Origin: JAZTZP01 sp045637525
Lineage (GTDB): Bacteria > Bacillota > Clostridia > UBA1381
Reading direction: 5' to 3'
Assembly (NCBI GenBank): GCA_045637525.1
Contig: JAZTZP010000084.1
Coordinates: 1-12,480, forward strand
DNA length: 12,480 bases
The notes under the pieces were generated by a model, which worked only from the letters and a program-made list of their open reading frames with translations, was not told where the DNA came from and made no database searches. Below, piece by piece: positions 1 through 7,970 of this stretch. The position numbers were made by a program, and so were the translations under genes. The number at the start of each line of letters is the position of its first letter. The first letter of the stretch is position 1.

Positions 1-16
1 GCTTTTGTACATTAAC

Positions 17-138
17 GTTCGCGGGAGGCGAACATATCGCGTTGACTTTAGTCAACATATCACTTGCCGGCAGGCAAATATCGCGTCAGCCACAGGCTGA
101 CATATCGCTATTATAGTTTATCGCAGATAAACTATAAT
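17..138. repeat. Array of five short hairpins joined by an ATATCGC linker
   Basis: Five perfect inverted repeats follow each other: 17-22/28-33 (GTTCGC), 41-46/51-56 (GTTGAC), 64-68/73-77 (TTGCC), 85-91/95-101 (GTCAGCC) and 110-122/126-138 (ATTATAGTTTATC). Loops are 3-5 nt. The stems have unrelated sequences, but the spacers at 34-40, 57-63, 78-84 and 102-108 are ATATCGC or ATATCAC. Stem starts are 21-25 bp apart. Different stems that all keep pairing suggest that structure, not sequence, is maintained. I associate such hairpin-linker arrays with gut Clostridia from memory, but know no named function. The array may extend left of the window. Confidence 0.8.
110..138. repeat. 29-bp palindrome upstream of the reductase gene
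   Basis: The arms ATTATAGTTTATC and GATAAACTATAAT (13 bp each) are separated by GCA. The same 13-mer recurs exactly at 1343-1355, and its complement recurs over 11 bp at 1661-1671, at the two ends of the compound element downstream of the reductase. The right arm contains TATAAT at 133-138, which could serve as a -10 box for the reductase gene, but no good -35 lies 16-18 bp upstream. A promoter role is therefore only a possibility. Confidence 0.7.
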
Positions 139-166
139 TTAATTGTCTTGAAAGGGGTTAATAAAT

Positions 167-1270
167 ATGGATTTTGAAAAGATAGCTAAGTTGGGATTTG
201 GTCTTATGCGTTTGCCTCAGACGGGGGATGATATAGATACTTCTGAGGCAATTAAGATGGTTGATACCTTTATGGAAAGGGGGTTTAATTATTTTGATAC
301 TGCGTATGTTTATATCGGCGGTAAATCAGAGGAATTTGTAAAGACTGCTTTGTCATCACGATATGACCGTGAAAAATATCTTCTTGCAACTAAGATGCCT
401 TTATGGTGTGTGAAAGAAGAAGCTGATTTAGAGAAAATTTTCTGTAAGCAGCTTGAGAGGACGGGAGTAGAATATTTCGATTTCTATCTTGTGCATAATA
501 TTACGACGGAGGGTCTCAAGAAGATTGACAGGTTTAATGCATGGGATTTTGTAAGACGTAAAAAGGAGGAAGGAAAAGTTCGGCATATAGGATTTTCTTT
601 CCATGATACGGCTGATGTTTTGGAAAAGATTTTAAAGGAACATCCGGAAATGGAGTTTGTACAGCTTCAGATAAACTATGCTGACTGGGACAGCGATACT
701 GTACAGTCGGAGGCCTGCTATAAGGTTGCGAGAAAATATAATAAGCCTGTTATTATAATGGAGCCTGTAAAAGGCGGAAGTCTTGCGGTGTTGCCCGACG
801 GAGCGAGGGACATATTCAAGGCGCATGATGCTGATGCAACAATAGCTTCATGGGCGGTAAGGTTTGCTGCGAGCCTGCCCGGCGTAATGTGCGTTTTGAG
901 CGGTATGTCTGATATGAAACAGTTAGACGACAATACAACGTTTATGCAGCAGATGAAACCCCTTGATGATGAGGAAAGAAAGGTAATAGACAGGGTGAGG
1001 GAGTATCTGGCAAAGGTTCCCGTAATACCATGTACGTCGTGTAAATACTGCGTGGAAGGCTGTCCTGTGGGGATTGATATTCCGGAGATGTTTGGTATAA
1101 AGAATAATTATATAAGATATAACAGCTTTGATAGTACAAAGGCATCATATATGCGGGAGGATGTAAAAGCCGGGGCATGTGTTTCTTGCGGTAAGTGTAA
1201 AGCGATTTGTCCTCAGCATATTGATATTCCCGAAGAACTTAAGCAAATAGCTCAGTTATATGAAAATTAA
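167..1270 (+). CDS. Aldo/keto reductase with C-terminal 2x[4Fe-4S] ferredoxin domain
   Basis: This 367-residue protein is a predicted cytosolic oxidoreductase of the aldo/keto reductase superfamily. Residues 1 to about 270 form the TIM barrel. The catalytic tetrad can be read as D44, Y49, K76 (in ATKMP) and H110 (in LVHN). Residues 289-299 and 338-348 each carry a CxxCxxCxxxCP motif, predicted to hold two 4Fe-4S clusters. This barrel-plus-ferredoxin architecture is common in anaerobic Clostridia; the substrate cannot be deduced, and the clusters suggest electron transfer linked to ferredoxin or flavin partners. The ATG at 167 is preceded by AAAGGGG at 151-157 with good spacing. The gene is monocistronic, with a hairpin array directly upstream and a terminator directly downstream. 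Family assignment is secure; physiological role is unknown. Confidence 0.93.
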   Translation: MDFEKIAKLGFGLMRLPQTGDDIDTSEAIKMVDTFMERGFNYFDTAYVYIGGKSEEFVKTALSSRYDREKYLLATKMPLWCVKEEADLEKIFCKQLERTGVEYFDFYLVHNITTEGLKKIDRFNAWDFVRRKKEEGKVRHIGFSFHDTADVLEKILKEHPEMEFVQLQINYADWDSDTVQSEACYKVARKYNKPVIIMEPVKGGSLAVLPDGARDIFKAHDADATIASWAVRFAASLPGVMCVLSGMSDMKQLDDNTTFMQQMKPLDDEERKVIDRVREYLAKVPVIPCTSCKYCVEGCPVGIDIPEMFGIKNNYIRYNSFDSTKASYMREDVKAGACVSCGKCKAICPQHIDIPEELKQIAQLYEN

Positions 1271-1277
1271 TGATTTT

Positions 1278-1310
1278 AAAAAAAATCCTTTTTTAAAAAG
1301 GATTTTTTTT
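1278..1310 (+). terminator. Rho-independent terminator of the reductase gene
   Basis: An A8-TCC-T5 arm (1278-1293) pairs with an A5-GGA-T8 arm (1295-1310) and ends in a run of eight T. It starts 7 bp after the reductase stop codon. The structure is symmetric, but no minus-strand gene ends nearby; the surface-protein gene has its own terminator at 1708-1752. Confidence 0.85.
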
Positions 1311-1323
1311 ATTGTATGGCGAA

Positions 1324-1690
1324 TATTGGAATGAGAAGATAAATTATAGTTTATCTGCGTGTTTCAGTCTGCGTTCGGTACGCTTTGCCAAAGCCTCCCT
1401 TGCCTAACACCCCAGGGTGGCTTTTCTTGACGAAGTCAATTCACCTTCAGGGAGGTGGCACGGCGTAAGCCGTGACGGAGGGATATTACATATCTATGTA
1501 TTGAAAATATGTAGTAAAGATATAGAAAAATCAATATCCCTCCACCGCAAGCGGCCCCCCTCCCCGAAGGTGAATTGACTTCGTCAAGAGAAGCCACCCT
1601 GGGGTGTTAGGCAAGGGAGGCAAGCAAAGCGGCATCAGAATCCTACTACTTTATCACCGCTAAACTATAATTTACTTCATTCTCCCCTTT
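1324..1690. mobile_element. Compound inverted-repeat element, MITE-like, non-coding
   Basis: This gap holds no credible gene. The outer ends carry a 13-bp perfect inverted repeat (1341-1353 and 1661-1673, AAATTATAGTTTA) with looser similarity extending outward to about 1328 and 1686. Inside, 1393-1448 and 1566-1621 are 56-bp inverted arms that match at 55 positions. Next to the arms are a strong hairpin (CACGGC/GCCGTG, 1459-1474) on the left and a degenerate partner (CCGC/GCGG, 1545-1554) on the right. TGGCGAA occurs directly at 1317-1323 and 1691-1697, a possible 7-bp target duplication. The inner arms resemble the short CTCCCT...GGAGG hairpin repeats I remember as widespread in gut Firmicutes; here two copies face each other. 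No transposase is present, so any mobility would need one supplied in trans. Confidence 0.65.
1393..1621. repeat. Long inverted repeat, 56-bp arms, 117-nt spacer
   Basis: The arms 1393-1448 and 1566-1621 differ at one position (TTTTC versus TCTTC sense in the middle). The spacer contains arm-adjacent hairpins and an AT-rich centre (about 1487-1532). As RNA this would fold into a long stem. Near-identity of the two arms points to recent duplication or gene conversion, or to ongoing selection for pairing. Confidence 0.85.
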
Positions 1691-1707
1691 TGGCGAAATT
1701 TGTACAT

Positions 1708-1752
1708 AAAAAAATCAAACACCGGCACTCCGTTTTCACAGAGTAGCCGGCA
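1708..1752 (-). terminator. Terminator of the exporter/surface-protein operon
   Basis: Read on the minus strand, GCCGGCTACTCTG pairs imperfectly with CGGAGTGCCGGT around a short loop and is followed, after GTTTGAT, by a run of T (the A7 at 1708-1714). It begins about 8 bp past the stop codon of the SLH-domain gene, the last gene of the operon. Confidence 0.8.
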
Positions 1753-1759
1753 TCTATAT

Positions 1760-4090
1760 TTATTCTTCCACAACAATGGCTTTTATTTTAGCATTCTTAC
1801 TGTCCGAATACAGCTTTATTGACTTCATATCCATACTTTCAAGCTGTTCTGCCGAAAGTGTCCTGCAATTTCTTGAAAGTGAATCATATGCAACAATCAA
1901 AACTTCCCGAATTGTTTCATAAACAGTTCCGCCAACCTTTATTCTTCCCATTTCAGAAGCAGTAACCGATGGCGCTGTTTTTATAAGCGTAAGCTTCTTA
2001 AACTCTGAAATACCGCCTCCGTCAGCAATAAATTTCACAGGCGTACCGGTAGTTATATCATAATTTGTGCTGTACGACACACTCTCACCGTCTGAATAAA
2101 TTGTAATCTTTCTTCCGCTCGAATTCGCATCAGCTTCTATCGCCTGCGAATACGTTACAAGACCATACATATATGCGGCATCCGTCCAGCTCTTTACGTA
2201 AAGAATACGAATATCTCCGAACTTAGTGTCACTTATCATGCAAACCACATCGTCTTCATTCAGCTTTGTTTCCTCTATTGTATCAAAGTCAACAATCTTC
2301 ACCTCAGCGTCTTTCCCGCTGTCATTTGATATAAGCTCCATTATTACGGTATTGCTACCTACCGAATATGTACCGATTTTTCCGTTTGTTATATCAACCT
2401 CACCGTACACATTTCCAACTCCGGTCGAAACCTTTGTAAGCTTAGCCTTTCCGTCCTCATACACTACCTTTACCATAGCCCCTTTAAGCTCGCTGTAATC
2501 GTCATATGCTACTACTTCAACAGTCTGCTCATCTTCATTAAAGAGCTTTGCAATATACTTCGCCTCGCCGTTCTCTTCTGTCTTTAAAGAAGTATTTATA
2601 ACTACTCCGTATTCAGCCGATGAACTTACAGCATCCGCACTTATTGCATAAACAATTTCATCATTCTGACCGAGTAAAAGAGTAATTCTCTCGCCAATCT
2701 CAAACGCCGTTGATGTTGCGTTAAGCTTTGATTTTGCCGCAGTAGTTCCGACAGTGTATTCAACATTTCCGATTACCACGCTTTCAACATAAGCCTTGCT
2801 TGGCTTTGCCTCATAATATATTCCGGTAATCTTCTTTGAATATACATCCATAATATTTGCGCCCGTATTATAATATATTACATCGTTTATCTGTATATCG
2901 GAAAGTGACGCACTCTTGGAATCTCTGTAAACCGTGAGATTTTCCTTATTTATCGCCACACCCTCTAAAGAAGTGTCATCCGAAGTATAATTATGTGATG
3001 CCACAACCGGTATAATATCGCTCGCCGTAGAGTTTAAAACAGCATAGCTCCAGCCATCACTGTTGCCACTGTAAAGAGTAAGTGTCGAGCCATGTGTAAG
3101 CTTGTGCGAAACGCCCTCAAAGCTTGATTTCACATAATCATCATAAACAACAAATCCCCGGTCTAATGTAATTATCCCGTCCTCACCGTTTGCAAGAGTG
3201 TATTCTAACTGATTTCCCGTTGTTTTATTCACTATAACGCTCATGCTCGTGCTTTCCTTTTCCATGAAAAGTACTATCTCATCGCCGTCTTTATTTATGA
3301 TTGCATCTCCAACCTTACCGGTTCCCGAAAGAACAGCCTGAGACTTTGTCTCATACGTTCCCTCAGAAGTTCTTACCTTATTACTTGCAAGATTTGAGTC
3401 CTCATTTTTAGTTGCAACAATAAACACATCTTCTTTAACTGTATATCCGATAGCCTCTATCAAATCTGTATCAGCCTGATACGTAATGCCCATTCCACCT
3501 GCATTAGCCACTGCGTTTGCATTAACCTTTGAAAACAAAGCGTTATCAAGCATTATCGCAGCAGTCGAACGTGTTACCGGTGCATTCGGATCAGCATAAT
3601 CAAGATTTGCCAATCGCATAGCGTTAGCCTTTGTAACGAAATTATCAGGCCAGAAATATCCGAGATCTGCCTCTGTATATCCGAGCATTCTTAAAATTAT
3701 CGTTGAAACCTCAGCATATGTAATGTCATTATCCGGCTTATATGTTCCGTCAGCATAACCGGTCACTATCCCCTGTTGCGATACATAATTTATATATGGC
3801 ACATACCATTCACCGGCTCTCACATCGTCAAACGGACTGACATATCCTCCCGACATTGCGTCCTGCTCTTTATCAAGTGCGCATACTATAACCTTTGCAA
3901 ACTCTGCGCGTGTAATCCTGTCATCCGGTCTGAAAGTTCCGTCTTCATATCCGCTCAGCACGCCTAAAGCGCCGAGGCGTTCTATCGGCTGATAGTATTC
4001 GGTCCATCCTTCAACATCGGAATAGGCATATACACCCAAAGAAATATTAAATGCTAAAATCAGCATCAAAAACAGTCTTATTCCTTTCAT
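1760..4090 (-). CDS. Secreted S-layer homology (SLH) domain protein
   Basis: This 776-residue exported protein has a signal peptide (residues 1-22, cleavage likely after VYA). Three SLH modules follow: about 24-72 (with GYEDGTFRPDDRITRAEF), about 85-138 (GYADGTYKPDNDITYAEV) and a degenerate one at about 142-187 (VTRS in place of ITRAE). SLH triplets bind secondary cell wall polysaccharide, so the protein is probably anchored on the cell surface. Residues about 190-776 are Thr/Ser/Val-rich with a beta-strand pattern and match no domain I recognise. Three segments start with YGxV at Y494, Y562 and Y642 and may be repeated small beta modules. The ATG at 4090 has GAGGAAAT upstream. The gene starts 20 bp after the permease stop with no terminator between, so it is probably the last gene of the exporter operon. 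The function of the large C-terminal part is unknown. Confidence 0.9.
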   Translation of the reverse strand: MKGIRLFLMLILAFNISLGVYAYSDVEGWTEYYQPIERLGALGVLSGYEDGTFRPDDRITRAEFAKVIVCALDKEQDAMSGGYVSPFDDVRAGEWYVPYINYVSQQGIVTGYADGTYKPDNDITYAEVSTIILRMLGYTEADLGYFWPDNFVTKANAMRLANLDYADPNAPVTRSTAAIMLDNALFSKVNANAVANAGGMGITYQADTDLIEAIGYTVKEDVFIVATKNEDSNLASNKVRTSEGTYETKSQAVLSGTGKVGDAIINKDGDEIVLFMEKESTSMSVIVNKTTGNQLEYTLANGEDGIITLDRGFVVYDDYVKSSFEGVSHKLTHGSTLTLYSGNSDGWSYAVLNSTASDIIPVVASHNYTSDDTSLEGVAINKENLTVYRDSKSASLSDIQINDVIYYNTGANIMDVYSKKITGIYYEAKPSKAYVESVVIGNVEYTVGTTAAKSKLNATSTAFEIGERITLLLGQNDEIVYAISADAVSSSAEYGVVINTSLKTEENGEAKYIAKLFNEDEQTVEVVAYDDYSELKGAMVKVVYEDGKAKLTKVSTGVGNVYGEVDITNGKIGTYSVGSNTVIMELISNDSGKDAEVKIVDFDTIEETKLNEDDVVCMISDTKFGDIRILYVKSWTDAAYMYGLVTYSQAIEADANSSGRKITIYSDGESVSYSTNYDITTGTPVKFIADGGGISEFKKLTLIKTAPSVTASEMGRIKVGGTVYETIREVLIVAYDSLSRNCRTLSAEQLESMDMKSIKLYSDSKNAKIKAIVVEE

Positions 4091-4110
4091 TTTCCGTATT
4101 TCCTCACTTT

Positions 4111-5301
4111 CTACTCTGATCTTAAAGCTTCAATCGGGTTAAGCTTTGCCGCTTTTCTGGCCGGAGCTAATCCGAAGAAAATTCCGACAAACAAGCTGAA
4201 TACAAAAGACAATATAACCATATTTGACTGTGTAACATATGTTATTATATCGAAGAAATTAAGCAAAGCTCCAATTCCGAGCCCAAACCCGACTCCTGCA
4301 ACTCCGCCGGCTCCGGATAAAAGTGCAGCCTCTATTAAAAACTGCTGGAGAATATCCGTCGTTCTTGCACCAATCGCCTTTCTTATTCCTATTTCACGGG
4401 TACGCTCACTCACCGACACCGTCATTATGTTCATAATTCCGATACCGCCGACCAACAGCGATATACCGGCAATTCCGGCAAGCATTGCCGTAAGCATTCC
4501 CGTTGTTTCATTCATTGTTTCAAGTAACGATGTAAGATTTGAAACACGAAATCCAACATCCGTACCCAATTTACGGGTTATATAACGTGTAAGATCGGTC
4601 GTTACACGTTCAACCATATCTTCACTCACAGCATTAAAATAAAATGTTGATATGTTTTTTGTCTTTAAAAACCGCATTGCCGTTGAATACGGAATAGTGA
4701 TTTTGTCATCTCCCGAGCCTTCGGTTGAATCATCGGTTTCCTCATACATTCCGATTATTGTAAAAACCGTTCCGTTTATCTTTATTTCCTCACCAACGGG
4801 GTCAACTCCGCCGTAAAGCTCCTCCATAAGATATGTTCCTATTATACATACCTTTCTGCGATTTTCTATATCACCTTCATTAAAGAAGCGACCACTTCCT
4901 ATTTCAAGCTTTCCTATATCTTCATAACTCACATCACAAGCATCAAGCGATGTTGCAAAGTTGTTCGTTCCGTTTTTCACAGTAACGTTGCCGTTTAACA
5001 CAGGCGACATACTGTCCACCTTATCCGGATTTTCACGAAGATATTCCTTCATATCATCAATATCAATCGCTCTTGATGAATTTCTGCCTCTCATCATATT
5101 CACGGTTATTCTTGTCGTTCCCATAGCCGACAGAGAATCAGTAATCTCCTTACTTGTTCCGCCGCCTATACCGGTAAGAACTATAACCGAGCATACACCG
5201 ATAATAATTCCAAGCATTGTGAGAGCCGAGCGCCCCTTATTTCCGGCAATACTCTTCAAAGACATCTTAAGGCTCTGATAAAATTTAGAAAAACTTCCCA
5301 T
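4111..5301 (-). CDS. MacB-like ABC transporter permease
   Basis: This is the membrane subunit of a MacB/FtsX-type ABC exporter, 396 residues from the chosen start. An N-terminal helix (SALTMLGIIIGVCSVIVLTG) is followed by a large extracytoplasmic MacB-PCD domain. A C-terminal FtsX block has three further helices. It includes the family-typical LVGGIGIMNIM, SERTREIGIRKAIGA and a terminal LAPARKAAKLNPIEALR. The frame is open up to an ATG at 5328, but that start has an SD only about 3 nt away. The ATG at 5301 has AGGAGGTGA at 5311-5319 with good spacing, so I prefer it. It then begins 2 bp after the ATPase stop, consistent with translational coupling. Such permeases drive efflux by mechanotransmission with an adaptor; the substrate is unknown, with antimicrobial peptides, lipids or peptides all possible. 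Confidence 0.93.
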   Translation of the reverse strand: MGSFSKFYQSLKMSLKSIAGNKGRSALTMLGIIIGVCSVIVLTGIGGGTSKEITDSLSAMGTTRITVNMMRGRNSSRAIDIDDMKEYLRENPDKVDSMSPVLNGNVTVKNGTNNFATSLDACDVSYEDIGKLEIGSGRFFNEGDIENRRKVCIIGTYLMEELYGGVDPVGEEIKINGTVFTIIGMYEETDDSTEGSGDDKITIPYSTAMRFLKTKNISTFYFNAVSEDMVERVTTDLTRYITRKLGTDVGFRVSNLTSLLETMNETTGMLTAMLAGIAGISLLVGGIGIMNIMTVSVSERTREIGIRKAIGARTTDILQQFLIEAALLSGAGGVAGVGFGLGIGALLNFFDIITYVTQSNMVILSFVFSLFVGIFFGLAPARKAAKLNPIEALRSE

Positions 5302-5302
5302 T

Positions 5303-6052
5303 TTATGCTTCACCTCCTGATGCTTCATTATCCTCCGGTGATGATGCTTTTACATAATCTGCACGCTTCATGTCACTTCGGTTATCTACATCACTTACTA
5401 TAAGTCCGTCACGTATCGTTACTATGCGCTCCGCCTGTTTTGCAATGTTTAAATCGTGAGTAATTACTATTATAGTATTTCCCTCATCATGCAGCTCATG
5501 AAGCATCTGCATTATCTCTACACCAGACTTTGAATCAAGCGCTCCCGTTGGTTCGTCGGCAAGAATAAGCGCCGGACGGCCTGCCAGTGCACGGGCAATT
5601 GATACACGCTGCTGCTGACCACCGGAAAGCTCCGTAGGCTTGTGATGCACTTTATCTCCAAGCCCAACCCGTTCCAATGCCTCCATTGCCATGGCCCTTC
5701 TTTTGCCTGCCGCTATTCCTTTGTATATAAGCGGCAGCTCCACGTTTTCAAGTGCAGAAAGCTTTGCTAAAAGATTATATTGCTGAAATATAAATCCAAG
5801 CTTCTGATTTCTTAAATCTGCAAGATCGTTATCCTTCATTATACTGCCTTCTATTCCGTCTATCCAATATCTGCCTGACGTAGGCACATCAAGACAGCCT
5901 ATCATGTTCATCAAAGTAGATTTTCCGGAACCGGACGGGCCTATGATCGCAACAAACTCATGCGGATATATATGAAGACTTACACCGGCAAGGGCATGAA
6001 CCTCGTTTTCCCCCATTTTATATACCTTCGTTATATTTTCAAGCTCTATCAT
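5303..6052 (-). CDS. ABC transporter ATP-binding protein, MacB/LolD type
   Basis: This 249-residue cytoplasmic ATPase powers the exporter. All nucleotide-binding motifs are intact: Walker A GPSGSGKST (38-46), Q-loop FQQYN (Q90/Q91), signature LSGGQQQR (142-149), Walker B LILADEP (162-168) with catalytic E167, D-loop ALDS, and H-loop H199. The sequence is typical of the MacB/LolD/FtsE group, in which the ATPase pairs with a four-helix permease. The last 25 or so residues are polar and acidic and lie outside the core fold. The ATG at 6052 has AAAGGAAG upstream. It lies 18 bp after the adaptor gene, and its stop is 2 bp before the preferred permease start. Together this makes a compact adaptor-ATPase-permease unit. 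Confidence 0.96.
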   Translation of the reverse strand: MIELENITKVYKMGENEVHALAGVSLHIYPHEFVAIIGPSGSGKSTLMNMIGCLDVPTSGRYWIDGIEGSIMKDNDLADLRNQKLGFIFQQYNLLAKLSALENVELPLIYKGIAAGKRRAMAMEALERVGLGDKVHHKPTELSGGQQQRVSIARALAGRPALILADEPTGALDSKSGVEIMQMLHELHDEGNTIIVITHDLNIAKQAERIVTIRDGLIVSDVDNRSDMKRADYVKASSPEDNEASGGEA

Positions 6053-6070
6053 AAGCTAACTTCCTTTCCC

Positions 6071-7933
6071 TTATCTCATACCGCCCATGCCGCCGGGACG
6101 TGCGCTCATACCGCCTGGCATTCTGCCGCCCATACCACCGGGCATTCCGCCTCGCATGCCAAACATATTACCGCCCGAAGAAACCGCCTGCTGATATACT
6201 AAATCGCCTTCGTTAAGACCGCTCTTAACCTCTGTAAAGTCATCTCCCGAAACTCCGATTTCTATTTCCACAGTTTTAAAACCTTCCGGTGCCTGAGGCA
6301 TCATTTGTCTTCCTCCTGCCCCTCCGGCATTCTGACCCGGCGGCACCTGTCCGCCCTCAGGTCTCTGTCCCTGTGGCATCTGTCCACCCTCAGGTCTCTG
6401 TCCCTGTGGCATCTGTCCGCCCTCAGGTCTTTGTCCTGCCGGCATCTGTCCACCCTCAGGTCTTTGTCCTGCCGGTCTCTGCTCCGGCGATGCGTTTTCA
6501 TTCTCTCCGTTGTCCTTAACAAATACATACGATTTGCCTCTTGCAGTCTTTATATCATTTGTGCTTACACGTAAAACATTCTGCACCGACTCAATTATTA
6601 TAACTGCATCAACATTCATACTCGGACGGAGTTTTCCGGGGTTATCTATTGTAACCGTTGCATTATAGGTTGTAACACCGTTTGAAGAAGCACCCTCCAT
6701 AGACATTTCTGATATATAGCCCTCAAACACTTCACCCTCAACAGCGTCTGCAGTTACCTTTACAGTCTGACCCGTACTTACTTTACCAACATCAAGCTCA
6801 TCTATTGCCAGGGTAAACTTAAGCTTTGATATATCCGCAATTACCATCATTGTAACAGATGAATTTGAACGGTCTATCGTATCTCCCGCCTTTGAATTTT
6901 TTGTTATTACCGTACCGCTTATAGGCGCCGTAATACTATAATTATCCAGTGCACTCATTTGCTCTTCAAGCGATATTTTTGCGTTACTGTATGAAATCTC
7001 ATTAGATCTTAAAGTATTTTCAAGGTCCTCGCTTTTGAGCTTTACCACAGTAACACCGCCGTTTATGTAATCACCGTTTTTATACGGCAGCTTTGATACA
7101 GTTCCTGCAATTTCTGTTTTTATAACACCTTCATAGCTGTATCGTGCGTTGCCGTAGCCGCTGCTTATCTGTCCGTTTACGGAAGCTCCTAACTGAGCGT
7201 CTTTTACCACTGCTCCGGGATTTTCAAATTCTATTGTTACATAATACATTGCCGAGCCGTTCGCCTGAGCGGTTGACGTACTGTCAATATGTGTTACCTT
7301 GCCATTAAACGTACTCATCATTGATGAATTTGACAAAGTTGCATCTGCTCCTACATATATATTTGTAAGCTGCTCCTTGTTAAACGGAATGTCAACCTCC
7401 ATAATGCGGTCATTATATATAGATGCAATCTGCTGATTTGCGTTCACTTCATCACCGACCTTTACGGTCAAGTCTTTTATAACGCCCGCCGCCGGCGAAG
7501 TAACATTAAGCTTTGTTGCTTCACTCTTTGTCTTATTATATGAAATTGTAGAAGATTCCATTGAATTCTGCTGTTTTCTGAGATTAAGTTCCGCATCCTC
7601 TTTATCAAAGGTATAAACTACCGCTCCCTCTTGTATGTAGTCACCAACCTCATACGGACAGCTTATTATCTCACCGCTCACAAGCGGTATTATCTCATAA
7701 CGGGCATTCGGCTCAACAGTTCCGCTTCCCGATATTGTTACCTCAACATCTCCTCTTGTAACAGGCGTTGTTGGTGCCATCTCTTCCGGTTTAGCGGACT
7801 TCTTATTCCCTGCAAACTTCATAACACCAAACCCTGCAGCAGCGATTATAACAAGTAAAACTATAATCTTTATAATCAACTTACGCCTTTTCCCGGGCAG
7901 TTGTCTCTTTCGTTCTCTTTTTGCGACTTCCAT
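6071..7933 (-). CDS. HlyD/RND-type efflux adaptor with duplicated module and repeat tail
   Basis: This MacA-like adaptor, first gene of the operon, has 620 residues, against roughly 350-450 for common family members. A basic N-terminus and one membrane helix (about 19-40) anchor it, with the rest outside. The lipoyl/beta-barrel signature occurs twice: VTSPAAGVIKDLTVKVGDEV in the first half, and ITAPISGTVITKNSKAGDTI followed by barrel-like residues ending KLRPSMNVDAVI in the second. A Pro/Gln/Gly-rich stretch holds four 11-residue repeats, then a short beta segment and a Gly/Met-rich C-terminus (GGMPGGMGGRMPGG). The frame also opens with TTG at 7939, but AGGAAG at about 7943-7948 fits the ATG at 7933 better. 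Stable binding to the downstream MacB-like permease is inferred from family and operon order; the substrate is unknown. Confidence 0.9.
   Translation of the reverse strand: MEVAKRERKRQLPGKRRKLIIKIIVLLVIIAAAGFGVMKFAGNKKSAKPEEMAPTTPVTRGDVEVTISGSGTVEPNARYEIIPLVSGEIISCPYEVGDYIQEGAVVYTFDKEDAELNLRKQQNSMESSTISYNKTKSEATKLNVTSPAAGVIKDLTVKVGDEVNANQQIASIYNDRIMEVDIPFNKEQLTNIYVGADATLSNSSMMSTFNGKVTHIDSTSTAQANGSAMYYVTIEFENPGAVVKDAQLGASVNGQISSGYGNARYSYEGVIKTEIAGTVSKLPYKNGDYINGGVTVVKLKSEDLENTLRSNEISYSNAKISLEEQMSALDNYSITAPISGTVITKNSKAGDTIDRSNSSVTMMVIADISKLKFTLAIDELDVGKVSTGQTVKVTADAVEGEVFEGYISEMSMEGASSNGVTTYNATVTIDNPGKLRPSMNVDAVIIIESVQNVLRVSTNDIKTARGKSYVFVKDNGENENASPEQRPAGQRPEGGQMPAGQRPEGGQMPQGQRPEGGQMPQGQRPEGGQVPPGQNAGGAGGRQMMPQAPEGFKTVEIEIGVSGDDFTEVKSGLNEGDLVYQQAVSSGGNMFGMRGGMPGGMGGRMPGGMSARPGGMGGMR
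6347..6478 (-). repeat. Four tandem 33-bp repeats inside the adaptor gene
   Basis: Units at 6347-6379, 6380-6412, 6413-6445 and 6446-6478 encode four copies of an 11-residue unit close to MPxGQRPEGGQ. They alternate in pairs at a few positions (CCGCC/CCACC; CCCTGTGG versus CTGCCGG), which suggests duplication of a two-unit block. The length is a whole number of codons, so copy-number change would stay in frame. The encoded segment is probably disordered and links the adaptor domains to its tail. Confidence 0.95.
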
Positions 7934-7970
7934 AAACAATTCTTCCTCTCCATGTTATTTCTTCTATTGT

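Noticed and set aside
17..138. CRISPR array
   Set aside because: The repeated unit is only 7 nt and the intervening segments are themselves palindromes of 14-29 nt, unlike CRISPR repeats and spacers; no cas gene is present.
942..1178. 78-codon minus-strand open frame inside the reductase gene
   Set aside because: It lies fully within the reductase coding region, which has conserved cysteine motifs in the plus-strand frame; no ribosome binding site is evident.
6301..6574. Several repeat-rich open frames over the adaptor tail, both strands
   Set aside because: They are other-frame readings of the four 33-bp repeats; the adaptor frame gives the family match.
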